Source of the DNA: SBAX01 sp964646605
GTDB lineage: Bacteria > Planctomycetota > Phycisphaerae > UBA1845
Assembly (NCBI GenBank): GCA_964646605.1
Contig: CAZYEX010000053.1
Coordinates: 1-64,000, forward strand
Length of the DNA: 64,000 nucleotides
Reading direction: 5' to 3'
Shown: one piece after another, positions 8,895-18,016 of the stretch
Numbering within the stretch: position 1 is the stretch's first letter
How the letters are laid out: the number at the start of each line of letters is the position of its first letter
Notes under the pieces: generated by a model
What the model was told of the DNA's origin: nothing
Seen by the model: the letters and a program-made list of their open reading frames with translations, nothing else
Database searches by the model: none
Position numbers and translations under genes: made by a program

Positions 8895-9521
8895 GTGGAC
8901 GTCGTGGAGAGTGATCTGGTTCAAAAAGCCGTCGCCGGGGACGGTGTCGCGCTCAAGCTCCTTCTCGTCGAGGAGCATGCTCGCTTGTGCGCCTATGTAG
9001 CCCGGAGGATTCCGTCGCTGCTTTCCCAAGCGGTCGATGCGGAGGACATTGTCCAGGAGGCGCAGATCGAGGTTTTCCGCCGGATCGGGTCATTTCAGCC
9101 GCGCGGCGCCGACTCGTTTTCCCGGTGGACGACGGCCATCGCCCTGAGCCGTCTGCGAAACAACATCAAAAGATACCGATCGCTGCGCCGCGGAGGAGAT
9201 TTCGAACGCCGCGGCCAAGCGGCGAGCGTGGAGGAGTCGTCTGTCGCGTTGCTCAATCGACTGGCCGGGCCGGGTAAGACCGCCAGTCGAGTAGTGTCCC
9301 GGCGGGAGGCGGTTGCGGCCGTCCACGCGGCGATTGAGACCCTTCCCGCGCGGCGTCGCCACGCCGTTTGGTTGGTCCACATTGAGGGCCAGTCCGCACG
9401 CGAGGCGGCTCAATCCTTGGGCTGCAGCGAGCGCGCCATCCACGGCCTCTGCCGGCGAGGACTAAGAGAGCTCGAACAACGACTCACCGAGGACGGTCCG
9501 TTTCTCGGTTCCAGGGGATAA
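8895..9521 (+). CDS. ECF-family RNA polymerase sigma factor
   Basis: A 208-residue sigma-70 family protein of the extracytoplasmic function class. Region 2 is visible in ARLCAYVARRIPSLL with the DAEDIVQEAQIEVFRRI core, and region 4 in LPARRRHAVWLVHIEGQSAR followed by EAAQSLGCSERAIHGLCRRG, a helix-turn-helix for the -35 element. The GTG start at 8895 is supported by GGAGGGG a few bases upstream. The gene is followed 91 bases later by a membrane Ser/Thr kinase, a pairing common in planctomycetes where the kinase is thought to control the sigma factor. No zinc anti-sigma gene is adjacent. Confidence 0.9.
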   Translation: MDVVESDLVQKAVAGDGVALKLLLVEEHARLCAYVARRIPSLLSQAVDAEDIVQEAQIEVFRRIGSFQPRGADSFSRWTTAIALSRLRNNIKRYRSLRRGGDFERRGQAASVEESSVALLNRLAGPGKTASRVVSRREAVAAVHAAIETLPARRRHAVWLVHIEGQSAREAAQSLGCSERAIHGLCRRGLRELEQRLTEDGPFLGSRG

Positions 9522-9612
9522 CCAAGCGGCTTGATGATGGGCGCGCCGCCCGTGGATGTTGTTAAACTGTTGGTGAGGACCGCGTGACGGGTCTGGGGCA
9601 CGGTCGCGCGCC

Positions 9613-12474
9613 ATGGGGAGTAAGCCCGTGCTTGATGCTTCGGGACCGTCGGACGCAGAGGCCTGGAGGAGCGCGCGGGTTGCGGCAATCCTCGAGGATG
9701 TGATCCGCCGGCGCACGGCTGGCGAACGTCTGATCCCCGAGGCCGTGGTCGCGGCCCATCCCGACCTGCAACAGGACCTGGCTGCGAAACTCCGGATTCT
9801 AGAGCGCGTCGACGCTGCGGAACGCTCGGCGCGAAAGTTCGATTCCGGGCTGAGTGAAGAACTTGGCCGCATCGACGGAATCGAGCTCCCGAGTTTCATC
9901 CCTGCCTACGTGTTTGCCGAACTCCTCCATCGCGGCGGACAGGGGGTCGTGTACCGTGCGCGTCATGAGCGAACGGGGCGCGATGTCGCCGTGAAGGTCC
10001 TTCGCGACGGCCCGCTTAGTGGGCCGGACACCTTGGCGCGGTTCGATCGCGAAGTGCGCGTTCTCGCCCGATTCGACCACCCAAACATCGTGGCCATCCA
10101 CGACAGCGGAGTCGCCGCGGGCTTTCGCTACTTCGTCATGGATTACGTGGAGGGAGAGCCGCTCGACGAGTTCGTCGCCGGCGGCATGCAAACGCTGGAC
10201 GAGAAGCTGCGTCTGTTTGTCAAGATCTGCGACGCTGTACATGCGGCGCATTTGCACGGCATCATCCATCGCGATCTCAAGCCCAGTAACATCCGCGTCG
10301 ACCGCCGTGGCGAGCCGCACATCCTGGATTTTGGGTTGGCCAAGGTAGGTGCCGACGACATCCACCGTTGGGGCGCCGACCCTGGCGTTACCGTCACCGG
10401 ACAGTTCGTGGGATCCTTGCCCTGGGCCAGTCCCGAGCAAGCCGACGGGTCGCCGGATCGGGTCGACCTTCGAACGGATGTGTACTCGCTGGGCGTCATT
10501 CTGTTTCAGGCCCTCACGGACCGGTTTCCTTACCCCGTCGTCGGCAACATCCGCGATGTCCTCACACACATCGTGGAAACCGAACCGATCCGCCCGCGGT
10601 ACCTTTGCTTGGATCTTGACGAGGACCTCGAAACGATCGTCCTCCGCTGTCTGTCGAAGAAGGCCGAGGACCGCTATCAGAGTGTCTTGACGCTCGGTGA
10701 GGACATCGGCCGGTATCTGAACCGCGAGCCGATTCTGGCTCGCGCTCCAAGCTCAATCTACCAGCTCAAGAAGTTGGTTGCCCGACACAAACTCCCCGCG
10801 GCGCTGCTCGTCGCGCTTTTCGTAACGGGCATCGGGTTCGCCATTGCGATGAGCATCCTCTATGGCCGCGCCACGACCTTGCTGGGCCGGGCCCAGGGAG
10901 CTGAAGCACTGGCCGATGAGCGCCGAGTAAAGGCGGAGGACGAGGCCTCAAAAGCGGAAACCCTCAACCGGTTCATGGGCCGCATTCTCCAATTTCAAAG
11001 CCCCTGGAAGCGAAAGTCCGCACCTCCCGGCGGTGTCAAGACAGCCGGGCGGGACGTCAAGCTCTCGGAGCTGCTCGACGAGGCTGCAACATGGATCGAG
11101 TCAGACTTCGCCGATCAACCCGAACTGGCGGCCACCGTACATCTGAACCTTGGGCAGAGCTTCGCCACGATCGGCCGCGATGCGGAATCGTTGGCCCACC
11201 TCCGCAAGGCCCTTGAGATTCGGCAAGAATTGTTCGGCGACGAGGATCCCCGAACCGTGGAATGCCTGCTGGCCATGGCGCAGCCGGACCCGGCACGCCC
11301 GGATGAATGGGAACGTGTCACGCGGAAAAACTGGGAAATGTGTATTCGGCTCTTCGGGGATCGTCACCCGCTGACCTTTTGGGCCGCAAAAGATTTGATT
11401 CACGCCTGGACCGTTACTCCGCAAGAGGCCGCGGAATTTGAACAGCTTGCTCGCCGGACCATTGCGTTGCAGAAACAGGAATTCGACTCACTGTACGATC
11501 CGGCTGTGCAAACCTACTTGGCCAACTTTTTCGTGTATGGGTACCGGCTTGACGAAGCCGAATCGCTGGCCCGCGAGACGATGGAGATGGCGCTGCGCCA
11601 GGGGGGGCCGGATGATTACTGGGCCGGTTTCAACAACATGGTGTTGGCTCGCGTCGCCCGATATCGCGGAGACTTCGCCGATGCTGAGCAACGATACCGG
11701 TACACGATCGAACTACGAAAGCGGGCGCAGGGCGGGGACAACGAGCTTACGGCTATTCCCATCCTAGGTCTGGGCCGGCTCCTCTACGGCGTGGGACGAT
11801 TCGAGGAGGCGCAGCCGGTCCTGCGGGAAGCGCTCGACATGAATCTCCGCGCCAAGGGTACTGCCGGAGACTTCACGCCGCGCTGCCTGCATGAACTGTG
11901 CCGGGTGCTATCGCTTACGGGAAAGCTCGAAGAGGCCAAGGCGCTTCATCGTCAGTGGCTTAGCGACTGTCAACGCGATCTTGGGCCAAACCACTCCGAA
12001 ACTTTCAACGCCATGACCAAGCTGGCGGAGTTCCTGCGTAACGATGGCCGCTACGCCGAGGCAGAGTCGTTCGCCCGCACGGCCGTCGAAGGACTTCGCG
12101 GCAACGAGAAGGAGAAGAAGGACTATCCCGCACATGCCGCGAAGACGTTGGCTTGCGTCCTTTGCGATGTAGGGCGTTACGAGGAGGCAGAGCCATACTT
12201 CGCCGAAGCCTTGGCGGGTTTTCGGAATCAAATCCTAATCGACCGGATGATCATACCGGGGCTCCAATTGCAGTACGGGCAGTGCCTGACGAGTTTGGGC
12301 CGCTACGTCGACGCCGAGCCGCTTCTGTTGGCTAGTCAATCTACCTTTGAATCGTTGCCGGATGAGACCGACAATCTCGCGGAGGATGCCTTAAAAAGCC
12401 TCATTGAACTGTACGAAGCATGGGGCCAGGAGGACAAGGTCACGGAGTGGCGGGCAGAACTCGAGGACCGCTAA
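9613..12474 (+). CDS. Membrane Ser/Thr protein kinase with C-terminal TPRs
   Basis: A Hanks-type kinase of 953 residues. After an N-terminal segment of about 95 residues comes the kinase domain: glycine loop GGQGVVYRA (about 109), VAVKVL lysine (about 126), catalytic loop HRDLKPSN (about 219), DFGLAK (about 239), and an activation segment ending SLPWASPEQ. A single membrane span (LLVALFVTGIGFAIAMSILY, about 395-417) is followed by an alpha-helical region with many TPR-like repeats (for example HLNLGQSFATIGRDAESLAH). The kinase is predicted cytoplasmic and the TPRs outside. An in-frame stop at 9574 limits the start; ATG 9613 is the first usable. The sigma factor just upstream suggests a signalling pair. 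Confidence 0.92.
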   Translation: MGSKPVLDASGPSDAEAWRSARVAAILEDVIRRRTAGERLIPEAVVAAHPDLQQDLAAKLRILERVDAAERSARKFDSGLSEELGRIDGIELPSFIPAYVFAELLHRGGQGVVYRARHERTGRDVAVKVLRDGPLSGPDTLARFDREVRVLARFDHPNIVAIHDSGVAAGFRYFVMDYVEGEPLDEFVAGGMQTLDEKLRLFVKICDAVHAAHLHGIIHRDLKPSNIRVDRRGEPHILDFGLAKVGADDIHRWGADPGVTVTGQFVGSLPWASPEQADGSPDRVDLRTDVYSLGVILFQALTDRFPYPVVGNIRDVLTHIVETEPIRPRYLCLDLDEDLETIVLRCLSKKAEDRYQSVLTLGEDIGRYLNREPILARAPSSIYQLKKLVARHKLPAALLVALFVTGIGFAIAMSILYGRATTLLGRAQGAEALADERRVKAEDEASKAETLNRFMGRILQFQSPWKRKSAPPGGVKTAGRDVKLSELLDEAATWIESDFADQPELAATVHLNLGQSFATIGRDAESLAHLRKALEIRQELFGDEDPRTVECLLAMAQPDPARPDEWERVTRKNWEMCIRLFGDRHPLTFWAAKDLIHAWTVTPQEAAEFEQLARRTIALQKQEFDSLYDPAVQTYLANFFVYGYRLDEAESLARETMEMALRQGGPDDYWAGFNNMVLARVARYRGDFADAEQRYRYTIELRKRAQGGDNELTAIPILGLGRLLYGVGRFEEAQPVLREALDMNLRAKGTAGDFTPRCLHELCRVLSLTGKLEEAKALHRQWLSDCQRDLGPNHSETFNAMTKLAEFLRNDGRYAEAESFARTAVEGLRGNEKEKKDYPAHAAKTLACVLCDVGRYEEAEPYFAEALAGFRNQILIDRMIIPGLQLQYGQCLTSLGRYVDAEPLLLASQSTFESLPDETDNLAEDALKSLIELYEAWGQEDKVTEWRAELEDR

Positions 12475-12626
12475 ACGAGCGATGGCATCCTACGCAAGAA
12501 CAGCATGCACTCCCGCGCCCGAGGAGCGCGCCGTCGATGTCCAACCCTTCGGCGAGAAAATATTCGAACTTCCCCGCGAGCTCACATTACGGCCCGCGCG
12601 GACGCGTAATGTGATCCTGCTCGCTG

Positions 12627-12800
12627 TCAGTCGTAGGGCCGCTTGAGCCGCGCCTTCAGATGGGCCACCCAAAACGCACGTCGCTGCTTCTCGTCCGCCT
12701 TGATTGCCGCCACGAGCCTGACGCCAGTGCGGCTCGGTGCCGTGGCGAAGCCGGGCTTCTTCAAGCGAGGTTACTCGCGATCCAATCGGTTCCGGCGAGC
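12627..12800 (-). pseudogene. Decayed duplicate of the adjacent small gene
   Basis: On the minus strand, KPGFATAPSRTGVRLVAAIK leads to ADEKQRRAFWVAHLKARLKR and PYD before a stop at 12627. This matches the C-terminus of the neighbouring protein ending at 12830 (LAAIKKDQKLRHAFWLSHLK). A frame change just upstream (VTSLEEARLRH in another frame) and lack of the N-terminal zinc-ribbon part mark it as a broken tandem copy. Confidence 0.55.
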
Positions 12801-12829
12801 CACCGCCGACGGGGCAGCCTTGCATTCAT

Positions 12830-13171
12830 TTAGCGTGGCCGCTTTTGGCGCGGTTTCAGGTGCGATAGCCAGAAGGCGTGTCTCAGCTTTTGGTCCTTCT
12901 TGATCGCCGCCAGGAAGTTGAACGCCCGCAGGCTCGGAGCGGTTTCCAGGTCCACCCGCCTCGACTCAAGATTGCAGGCGATCCAGGAAGCCTCCCAACG
13001 CGGCGCGGCGATCCGGGGCAATTCCCTCAGTATCGCGGCACGCCGTCCAACATGAGCGCGGGCATGAGCGGCCCGGCATTGCGGACATCGAATGGCACCG
13101 GGGCTCGACAACGGCTGGCCGCACGCACAGGTACCACAGGTACCACAGGTGGCCGAAGGGTACTCGGACAT
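12830..13171 (-). CDS. Small protein with N-terminal zinc-ribbon-like cysteines, unknown function
   Basis: About 113 residues starting MSEYPSATCGTCGTCACG. Cysteine pairs CGTCGTC/C and CPQC could bind zinc. The basic C-terminus contains AAIKKDQKLRHAFWLSHLKP, the motif also found in the decayed copy 80 bases downstream. Existence of a diverged second copy with the same reading frame supports that this is a real coding sequence. The ATG at 13171 is chosen because it begins just before the cysteines; the frame extends further upstream. The family was not recognised. It lies in the accessory stretch next to a tRNA remnant. Confidence 0.5.
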   Translation of the reverse strand: MSEYPSATCGTCGTCACGQPLSSPGAIRCPQCRAAHARAHVGRRAAILRELPRIAAPRWEASWIACNLESRRVDLETAPSLRAFNFLAAIKKDQKLRHAFWLSHLKPRQKRPR

Positions 13172-14082
13172 GCACTCAATGATAGACCGAATAGGCCCCC
13201 CGACAAGTCCAAGTGAGGCCATAGCCTGCGGCCAAGATCGCGCCTAGAACGCCGCCTAGACCCGTCACGTCCCCGCGCCTAGCGCGAATGATGAGCTGCA
13301 TCGCACCAGGTCGCAACGAAGCGCATCGAATGCAAACCGATCTCTCTTCGCGCGCCGCGAAATTCCGCGAGCCGCGCGTTGTCGGAACGACAAGCTACCT
13401 TCCGCCCCCTTTGGCGAAAAACCGAACCCCAGGGGCGCGAATCTCCTCCCGCGCGACTGAAGTGTCTCCGCCAACCGGCAAGGATAGCCCCCGAAATCGA
13501 CCCCCAACCTGCCGTGGAACCCATCCCAGAGCGCATCCACTAAGCGCGCGTGAAAGGGGACGCGCTCACCAGGTGCAAGGCTAGCCCGTTGTAGCCGGAT
13601 CACCTCGGCCGCGTGTGGCTGAGATGGACGGTACCTCGTTGCATCAAGGCATTCTTGGTCACCAGGGGGTTGCGCCATCCGTCGGTCAGGTTCACTCGAC
13701 CCGATTCAACGCCGAGCAGCACGGTGTGAATCCGTTCACACACGCACGCGCGTGCGGGCGACGCAAGGATCGTCGGTTGCTGGCTTCGCAGGGATGTGAA
13801 CGTCAACGCACGCCGTCGCACGGTGACGCACCGCGTTTGGGGAAAAGCACCGCAAGAACCGAGAAGCCAACCCGCATCCGCCCGCAAACTGTTGCGCCGC
13901 GAGCCCGCAAGAGCTATCCCCCCCATCCGATTGCATTCCGCGCGAGTGTCGGATGGAAACTCGATGTTTTCGTTGGTACCCACTGAGAACGTGCTGCAAT
14001 TCGTCCGCGGTATCCGCGTTCCAACCGCCCCACCAAGCATGGGCTGGGTGAAGACAGAGCGGTGCCCCGGATTCGTTGCCCC
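13172..14082. other. Gene-poor accessory stretch
   Basis: Several open frames overlap here on both strands (for example around 13265-13678 and 13600-14040, minus), but none has a recognised domain, signal sequence or convincing start, and codon pattern does not favour one frame. It may hold decayed accessory genes. No RNA gene or transposase was seen. Confidence 0.4.
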
Positions 14083-14478
14083 TCACCCCATGCCGCCCTC
14101 CGGCAGGATGCCGCCGTCCGGCGTGGCAGGCGGTCGGACGCAGGGGGACGGTGGGGACGATCCTGGAGCGTCCCAATCCGGTGCTTGTGGCTGGTCACCA
14201 CGCCCATCCGCCGAAGGTCGCTTGGGCGGTCGCTGACCGCTGGCAAGTGCCCTCTGGCGTCGTTTAGCCCGATCGGCCGCTTCGGTCTGACATTGGGCGC
14301 CTAGATTCCGAAGGTGGTAAAGCGGGCAACCTGTCGCGGTGCAGAGTTCGACTTCCGTCGCTTCCCATCCCACGCACATCAGGCAATGCAGCCGGATCGC
14401 CGCCTTCGCTTTGCCGGCGCTCGCCTGCTCGTGGAGCTTCTTGAACTTCTCCGGGATGTCGGGTTTTTTCCAACTCAC
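14083..14478 (-). CDS. Small cysteine-containing protein of mobile-element type, unknown function
   Basis: A 131-residue frame beginning (TTG at 14478) MSWKKPDIPEKFKKLHEQAS, then AAIRLHCLMCVGWEATEVEL and CTATGCPLYHLRN. The first 60 residues look like a genuine conserved module: a basic helix followed by Cys-X2-Cys and Cys-X5-Cys-type ligands. The tail (from about residue 75) is low-complexity and may be read-through. It begins 4 bases after the stop of the fragment upstream, so the two could be one transcript. Proteins of this look occur beside integration sites in planctomycetes as far as memory goes; no function assigned. Confidence 0.5.
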   Translation of the reverse strand: MSWKKPDIPEKFKKLHEQASAGKAKAAIRLHCLMCVGWEATEVELCTATGCPLYHLRNLGAQCQTEAADRAKRRQRALASGQRPPKRPSADGRGDQPQAPDWDAPGSSPPSPCVRPPATPDGGILPEGGMG

Positions 14479-14481
14479 CGC

Positions 14482-14712
14482 TCAGCCCTTTCCCGCCGCC
14501 GTCGCCTCCTCGACCAACCCGAGGATCCGAGCGCGGACCGCTTCCGGCAGTGTGGGCCACGCTTTGACAACCGAGGCGAGGTCGTCGTCGTTCGCCGATT
14601 GTGCAGCGCATTTTGCAGCGCGCGGCAGGTCAGCAGGTCGAGTAGGATCGCGCAAGTCGTTGTCGGTGCCTGGTTTAGGTCCCATTGAAGACGGCATGAC
14701 CATGCGACTCAT
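14482..14712 (-). CDS. Short ORF starting inside the tRNA remnant, unknown function
   Basis: The frame reads MSRMVMPSSMGPKPGTDNDL and ends with DDDLASVVKAWPTLPEAVRA followed by RILGLVEEATAAGKG. The C-terminal part (small acidic motif, then a helix VVKAWPTLPEAVRARIL) is a pattern often seen at the end of short ORFs near planctomycete integrases. The proposed ATG falls in the anticodon loop of the tRNA 3' half on the opposite strand, and the frame stays open beyond it, so the N-terminus is probably chimeric and created by integration. Expression is uncertain. Confidence 0.35.
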   Translation of the reverse strand: MSRMVMPSSMGPKPGTDNDLRDPTRPADLPRAAKCAAQSANDDDLASVVKAWPTLPEAVRARILGLVEEATAAGKG

Positions 14713-14749
14713 AATCGCTTGGTCGGGGGTTCGAATCCCTCCAGGCCTA
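14703..14749 (+). tRNA. 3' half of a tRNA-Met(CAT): likely attachment-site remnant
   Basis: Anticodon arm 14703-14719 (TGCGA / CTCATAA / TCGCT, anticodon CAT at 14710-14712), 5-nt variable loop, T arm 14725-14741 (GGGGG TTCGAAT CCCTC) and the acceptor 3' strand CAGGCCT plus discriminator A. The 5' half is missing: upstream there is only a partial acceptor match (GCCTG) and 30 nt with no D arm before the anticodon stem. A preserved 3' half with a foreign 5' side is what a tyrosine recombinase leaves at the far end of an integrated element. It is not expected to be a working tRNA. Confidence 0.7.
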
Positions 14750-15976
14750 GTTGGAATCAGGTCGCGCCGGCCGCCGTAACTGCGGCGGTTCGGCGGGTCA
14801 GCAGACGGAGCGTCCGACCGGGGCCGGTCTTCGGAGGCCGGTCCGCATAACCGCGACTCCATCGCGCTCATTCCCTGTCCAGCGTACCTGCTCGGCCTGA
14901 AGTGCCACGGTTCCGCCGGAGCGACGAGAATTGCAGCGTCAGTCACAAGTGGCTTTGTTTCGCAAAGTATTTTTTTTGCGTTTTGCGCGTTTTTCAAGTC
15001 GTGTCATGGTGTGGCACTGGATGCAATTGACGGAGGGACGAAGGGGATTGTCGATTGTGCATAACCAATGACCAGTGACGAGTCACGTTTCCTTCGCTGT
15101 CTGCGGGCCGTGATGCCCATTCGCTCTTCGCACGTCATCATTCCACCAACACCGCTCCTTGACCCTCGATGCTTCGCGTAAAGGGCAGGCAGTCGCGGTT
15201 CTGAACTCCGCTGGTCGAGCTCCGCGCCACGTTCGGTCTATGTTAGCATGGCCGGGGCGGGGAGTCAAGGGGGGACTGGCGATTGTCGATTCTCGATTGG
15301 GGAGCGGTCGAGGGAAGGAGGGACGGCCGAAGGCGGCGAAACGCCGGAAGCTGATCGCTGACAGCCGAAAGCAATTGCGGTTGCAGGGCACGGGTTGTTC
15401 TGCGGGCGGGGGGTAGCCGAGGCTTGATGCGGCAAGGCGACGACACCGCTGCCAGAGAGAAGTCGGAACCGTCGCTTCGCCGGTACGGCCGAGCCGAGCA
15501 ACTGTGCATTTAATAGGTGACTGTCCTTCAGGATCCCCTCAGGATCGCAACAAGCTTCTGTCGCTCGTCGGGAAGATCGGCGAGATTCCTGGCGGTTCCG
15601 CAAGCGAGAAGGTCCAACGCTTCGGAGAAGACGGATCGCTGATCTAGATTCCGCGCGCGTTCGTGTTCAGGATGTCTAGATTGGTCGAGGATCTAGCCGC
15701 AGCTTTGATTGTCCCGGTCGACCGCGAGGCACCTGACGTGAGTGCTTCGATAGCCGAGTTCTTCAAGAAGGCGCAACAAGCAAACAACGAGGGCGCAAAG
15801 TGAACGACGGAAGGGTGGCGCGGAATTCGGGATACCGATGGATCATGTCTCCGCCGCGGGGCTGACTTTCGCGCAGCGGTTTGCGGAGGATTGCGGCTTG
15901 AGGCGTTGGCCTCATGTCGTCACGAACGTCAACATGTTTCCGTGGCGCCATTCAGACGGGTATCGACGTGTCAAGA
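14750..15976. other. Long region with no supported gene
   Basis: About 1.2 kb with only short or unconvincing frames. The best is 15672-15803 (+), 43 codons, MSRLVEDLAAALIVPVDREA.. ending FFKKAQQANNEGAK, possibly a fragment. Short iterated motifs such as GATTGTCGATTCTCGATTGG near 15280 are of a kind scattered through planctomycete intergenic DNA. No terminator or RNA gene was identified. Confidence 0.45.
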
Positions 15977-17098
15977 TTAGTGTCCGCCCTGTGCAGGGGA
16001 CGGTTCGGGGGTTTCGCGTGGGGAATCGAGTTTTTCGCGTAGCGCGGCGACTTCGCGTTCCAGGTCTTTGATGCGGCGGACCCAGTCGGGGAGCTTTTGG
16101 AAGATGGACATGGAGCGTTTGGCGGCGTCGATGGGGATGGCGGGGGAGCCGAAGATTTGGGCGTTGGCGGGGACGTTTCCGGCGATTCCGGATTGTGCGG
16201 CGGCCATGGCCCCGTCGCCGATGGTAAGGTGTCCGGCCACGCCGACCTGACCGGCCAGAGTGACGTGCCGACCGACTGTCACCGAGCCGGCTACGCCCAC
16301 CAATCCCACGAACATGCAGTCGGGTCCCACCTTGGTTCCGTGTCCGATGACCACCACGTTGCCGAACTTGGTGCCGGCGCCGATTTCGGTCTGGCCGAGG
16401 GTGGCGCGGTCGATGGTGCAATTGGCGCCGATCTCGACGTCGTCACCGAGCACGGCGCGGCCGACCTGGGGGATCTTGATCCACTGGTCGCCGCGCGGGG
16501 CGTAGCCCAGTCCGTCCTCGCCGATTACTGATCCCGCGTGAACCGTCACGCGGTTTCCCAACACGCAGCCGTCGTACACGACGACGTTGGGATAGAGGGT
16601 GCAATCGTTTCCCAGGCAAGCGCCGTCGGCGATGTAGCAGCCGGGATAGAGGGTGCAGTTGTCGCCGAGTACGACGTGTGCCGCGATGGTGACACCACCG
16701 GCGATGTTGGGGTTGGCGCCGACGTTCGCCGTGGGATGGATCGACGCGTTGCGGTCCACACCCCATTGCGGGTGGCGACGATGGCCGTGCAGCTCGATGA
16801 TCGCCAGAGTCACGGCGCCGTAGGGGTCGGCACAACGGATCGCCGCCAATCCGTCGGGCAGGGGAACATCGGGTTGAACAATGACCGCTGAGGCCTTGGT
16901 CGTCGTCAAGGCGGAAAGGTATTTGGGGTTGGAGACGAAAGTGATCTCGCCGGACTGAGCATCGGCGATAGTGTTGACTCCGTGGACCGGACAATCGGCT
17001 CCGTCCAGGGTGGCGGCTAGTCCGGCATCTTTGAATATGCCGAGCAGTTTTGTAAGTAATAATTTATCCAAGTGCGTTTCCTTGCCCCACAGGGCCAT
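15977..17098 (-). CDS. lpxD: UDP-3-O-acylglucosamine N-acyltransferase
   Basis: Catalyses the third step of lipid A synthesis, N-acylation of UDP-3-O-acylglucosamine from acyl-ACP, in the cytoplasm. The N-terminal uridine-binding domain (ADAQSGEITFVSNPKYLSAL) is followed by a left-handed beta-helix of hexapeptide repeats (NASIHPTANVGANPNI through GVTIAAHVVLGDNCTLYPG). The catalytic His is in VVVIGHGTKVGPD at about residue 252. A C-terminal helix (VRRIKDLEREVAALREKL) completes the protein; 373 residues is normal. A TTG codon at 17071, preceded by AAGGAA, is a possible alternative start. Presence of lpxD argues for an outer membrane with lipid A or a relative. Confidence 0.93.
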   Translation of the reverse strand: MALWGKETHLDKLLLTKLLGIFKDAGLAATLDGADCPVHGVNTIADAQSGEITFVSNPKYLSALTTTKASAVIVQPDVPLPDGLAAIRCADPYGAVTLAIIELHGHRRHPQWGVDRNASIHPTANVGANPNIAGGVTIAAHVVLGDNCTLYPGCYIADGACLGNDCTLYPNVVVYDGCVLGNRVTVHAGSVIGEDGLGYAPRGDQWIKIPQVGRAVLGDDVEIGANCTIDRATLGQTEIGAGTKFGNVVVIGHGTKVGPDCMFVGLVGVAGSVTVGRHVTLAGQVGVAGHLTIGDGAMAAAQSGIAGNVPANAQIFGSPAIPIDAAKRSMSIFQKLPDWVRRIKDLEREVAALREKLDSPRETPEPSPAQGGH

Positions 17099-17293
17099 TT
17101 CTGGTGCTCGCGGGGACGCGATTGTATTGGGAATGGGGAGGGGGTGTCAAACGCAAGCGCCGTACGGGGGAATGGCTGGGGATTGGAAGGAGTGGTGGAG
17201 TCCACTACCATGCCCACCGACAAAGGCGTGGGGACGGCGTGGGCTTCGATTCCCGTTGGGGTCGGGGCGGCAGTATCGGTATCGGAACAGACT

Positions 17294-18016
17294 ATGAAGG
17301 CCGACCGGCGGCATGAGCTCAAAGAGAACGAACTGGCCCTGGCGTTGTACAACGCGCGGGATTACCTGGACCGGCACGGCAAGCAGATCGGTATGGCCGC
17401 GCTGGCGGTCATCGCGGTGCTGGCGACGGTGACTTTCGCCATGCGTTCGCGGGCGGCGGCGGCCGAGGATGTTTGGCGGCGGCGCAGCCAACTAACTTTT
17501 GATTCGTTCGAAACCGGGAAACAATCGCTGCAAACGCTCGAGAGCATCACCAAGGAACTTTCCGAGGACAGCTTCGTGATGGGGTCGCTCATGGACCAAG
17601 GCCGGCAGGCCTTGCGTCTGGCGCAGCAGGCGGCGCTTCCGCCGGATCGAGAATTGAATCAAAAGGCTCGGCGGGCGTTCGAGGAACTGCTCTCGCGTTT
17701 TGGGAAGAATCCGCTGGCGCTGGGCATGGGGCTCTCTGGTCTGGCGACGGTGGAAGAGAACGAGTTTGTGATCGACGGGAACGAGGCGCATAAGCCCAAG
17801 GCCCGCGAATACCTGAACCGGATCGTCGGTGAGACGATGTTGAACGGGATGCCTTATCAGAAGATGGCCGTGGATCGTTTGGCGAGCTTGGATGCGACAT
17901 TCACGAAGGTGACGGTGCAGCCGCCGCCGCCGCCGCCGGCACCACCACCCGCGCCGCCGCCGCCCGCGGAGGGAACAGGCGAGCCTCCCAAGATCGAGTC
18001 CCTTGAGAAACCCTAG
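17294..18016 (+). CDS. Single-span membrane protein of the TPR/YfgM-like type
   Basis: About 240 residues from ATG 17294: MKADRRHELKENELALALYN, then a membrane span (MAALAVIAVLATVTFAM) and a helical periplasmic part with TPR-like segments (ARRAFEELLSRFGKNPLALG). The C-terminus is very proline-rich (blocks of PPPPPPAPPPAPPPP). The N-terminal pattern ELKENELA..D..YLxRHGKQI is seen in planctomycete tetratricopeptide-like proteins resembling YfgM. The frame is open from 17072, but a start at 17294 places the hydrophobic segment normally. The stop overlaps the next gene by 14 bases, suggesting coupled translation. Possible chaperone-adaptor role is inference. Confidence 0.65.
   Translation: MKADRRHELKENELALALYNARDYLDRHGKQIGMAALAVIAVLATVTFAMRSRAAAAEDVWRRRSQLTFDSFETGKQSLQTLESITKELSEDSFVMGSLMDQGRQALRLAQQAALPPDRELNQKARRAFEELLSRFGKNPLALGMGLSGLATVEENEFVIDGNEAHKPKAREYLNRIVGETMLNGMPYQKMAVDRLASLDATFTKVTVQPPPPPPAPPPAPPPPAEGTGEPPKIESLEKP

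Noticed and set aside
13265..14040. Several 130-150 codon frames on the minus strand
   Set aside because: They overlap each other, lack recognisable motifs and good starts; possible decayed DNA but not supported as genes.
15672..15803. 43-codon frame starting MSRLVEDLAAALIVPV
   Set aside because: No homology recognised, weak context, an in-frame stop just upstream; too little to call a gene.
17072..17293. Upstream extension of the TPR-like membrane protein
   Set aside because: The extension is Gly-rich, unlike the family N-terminus, and overlaps the lpxD start on the other strand.
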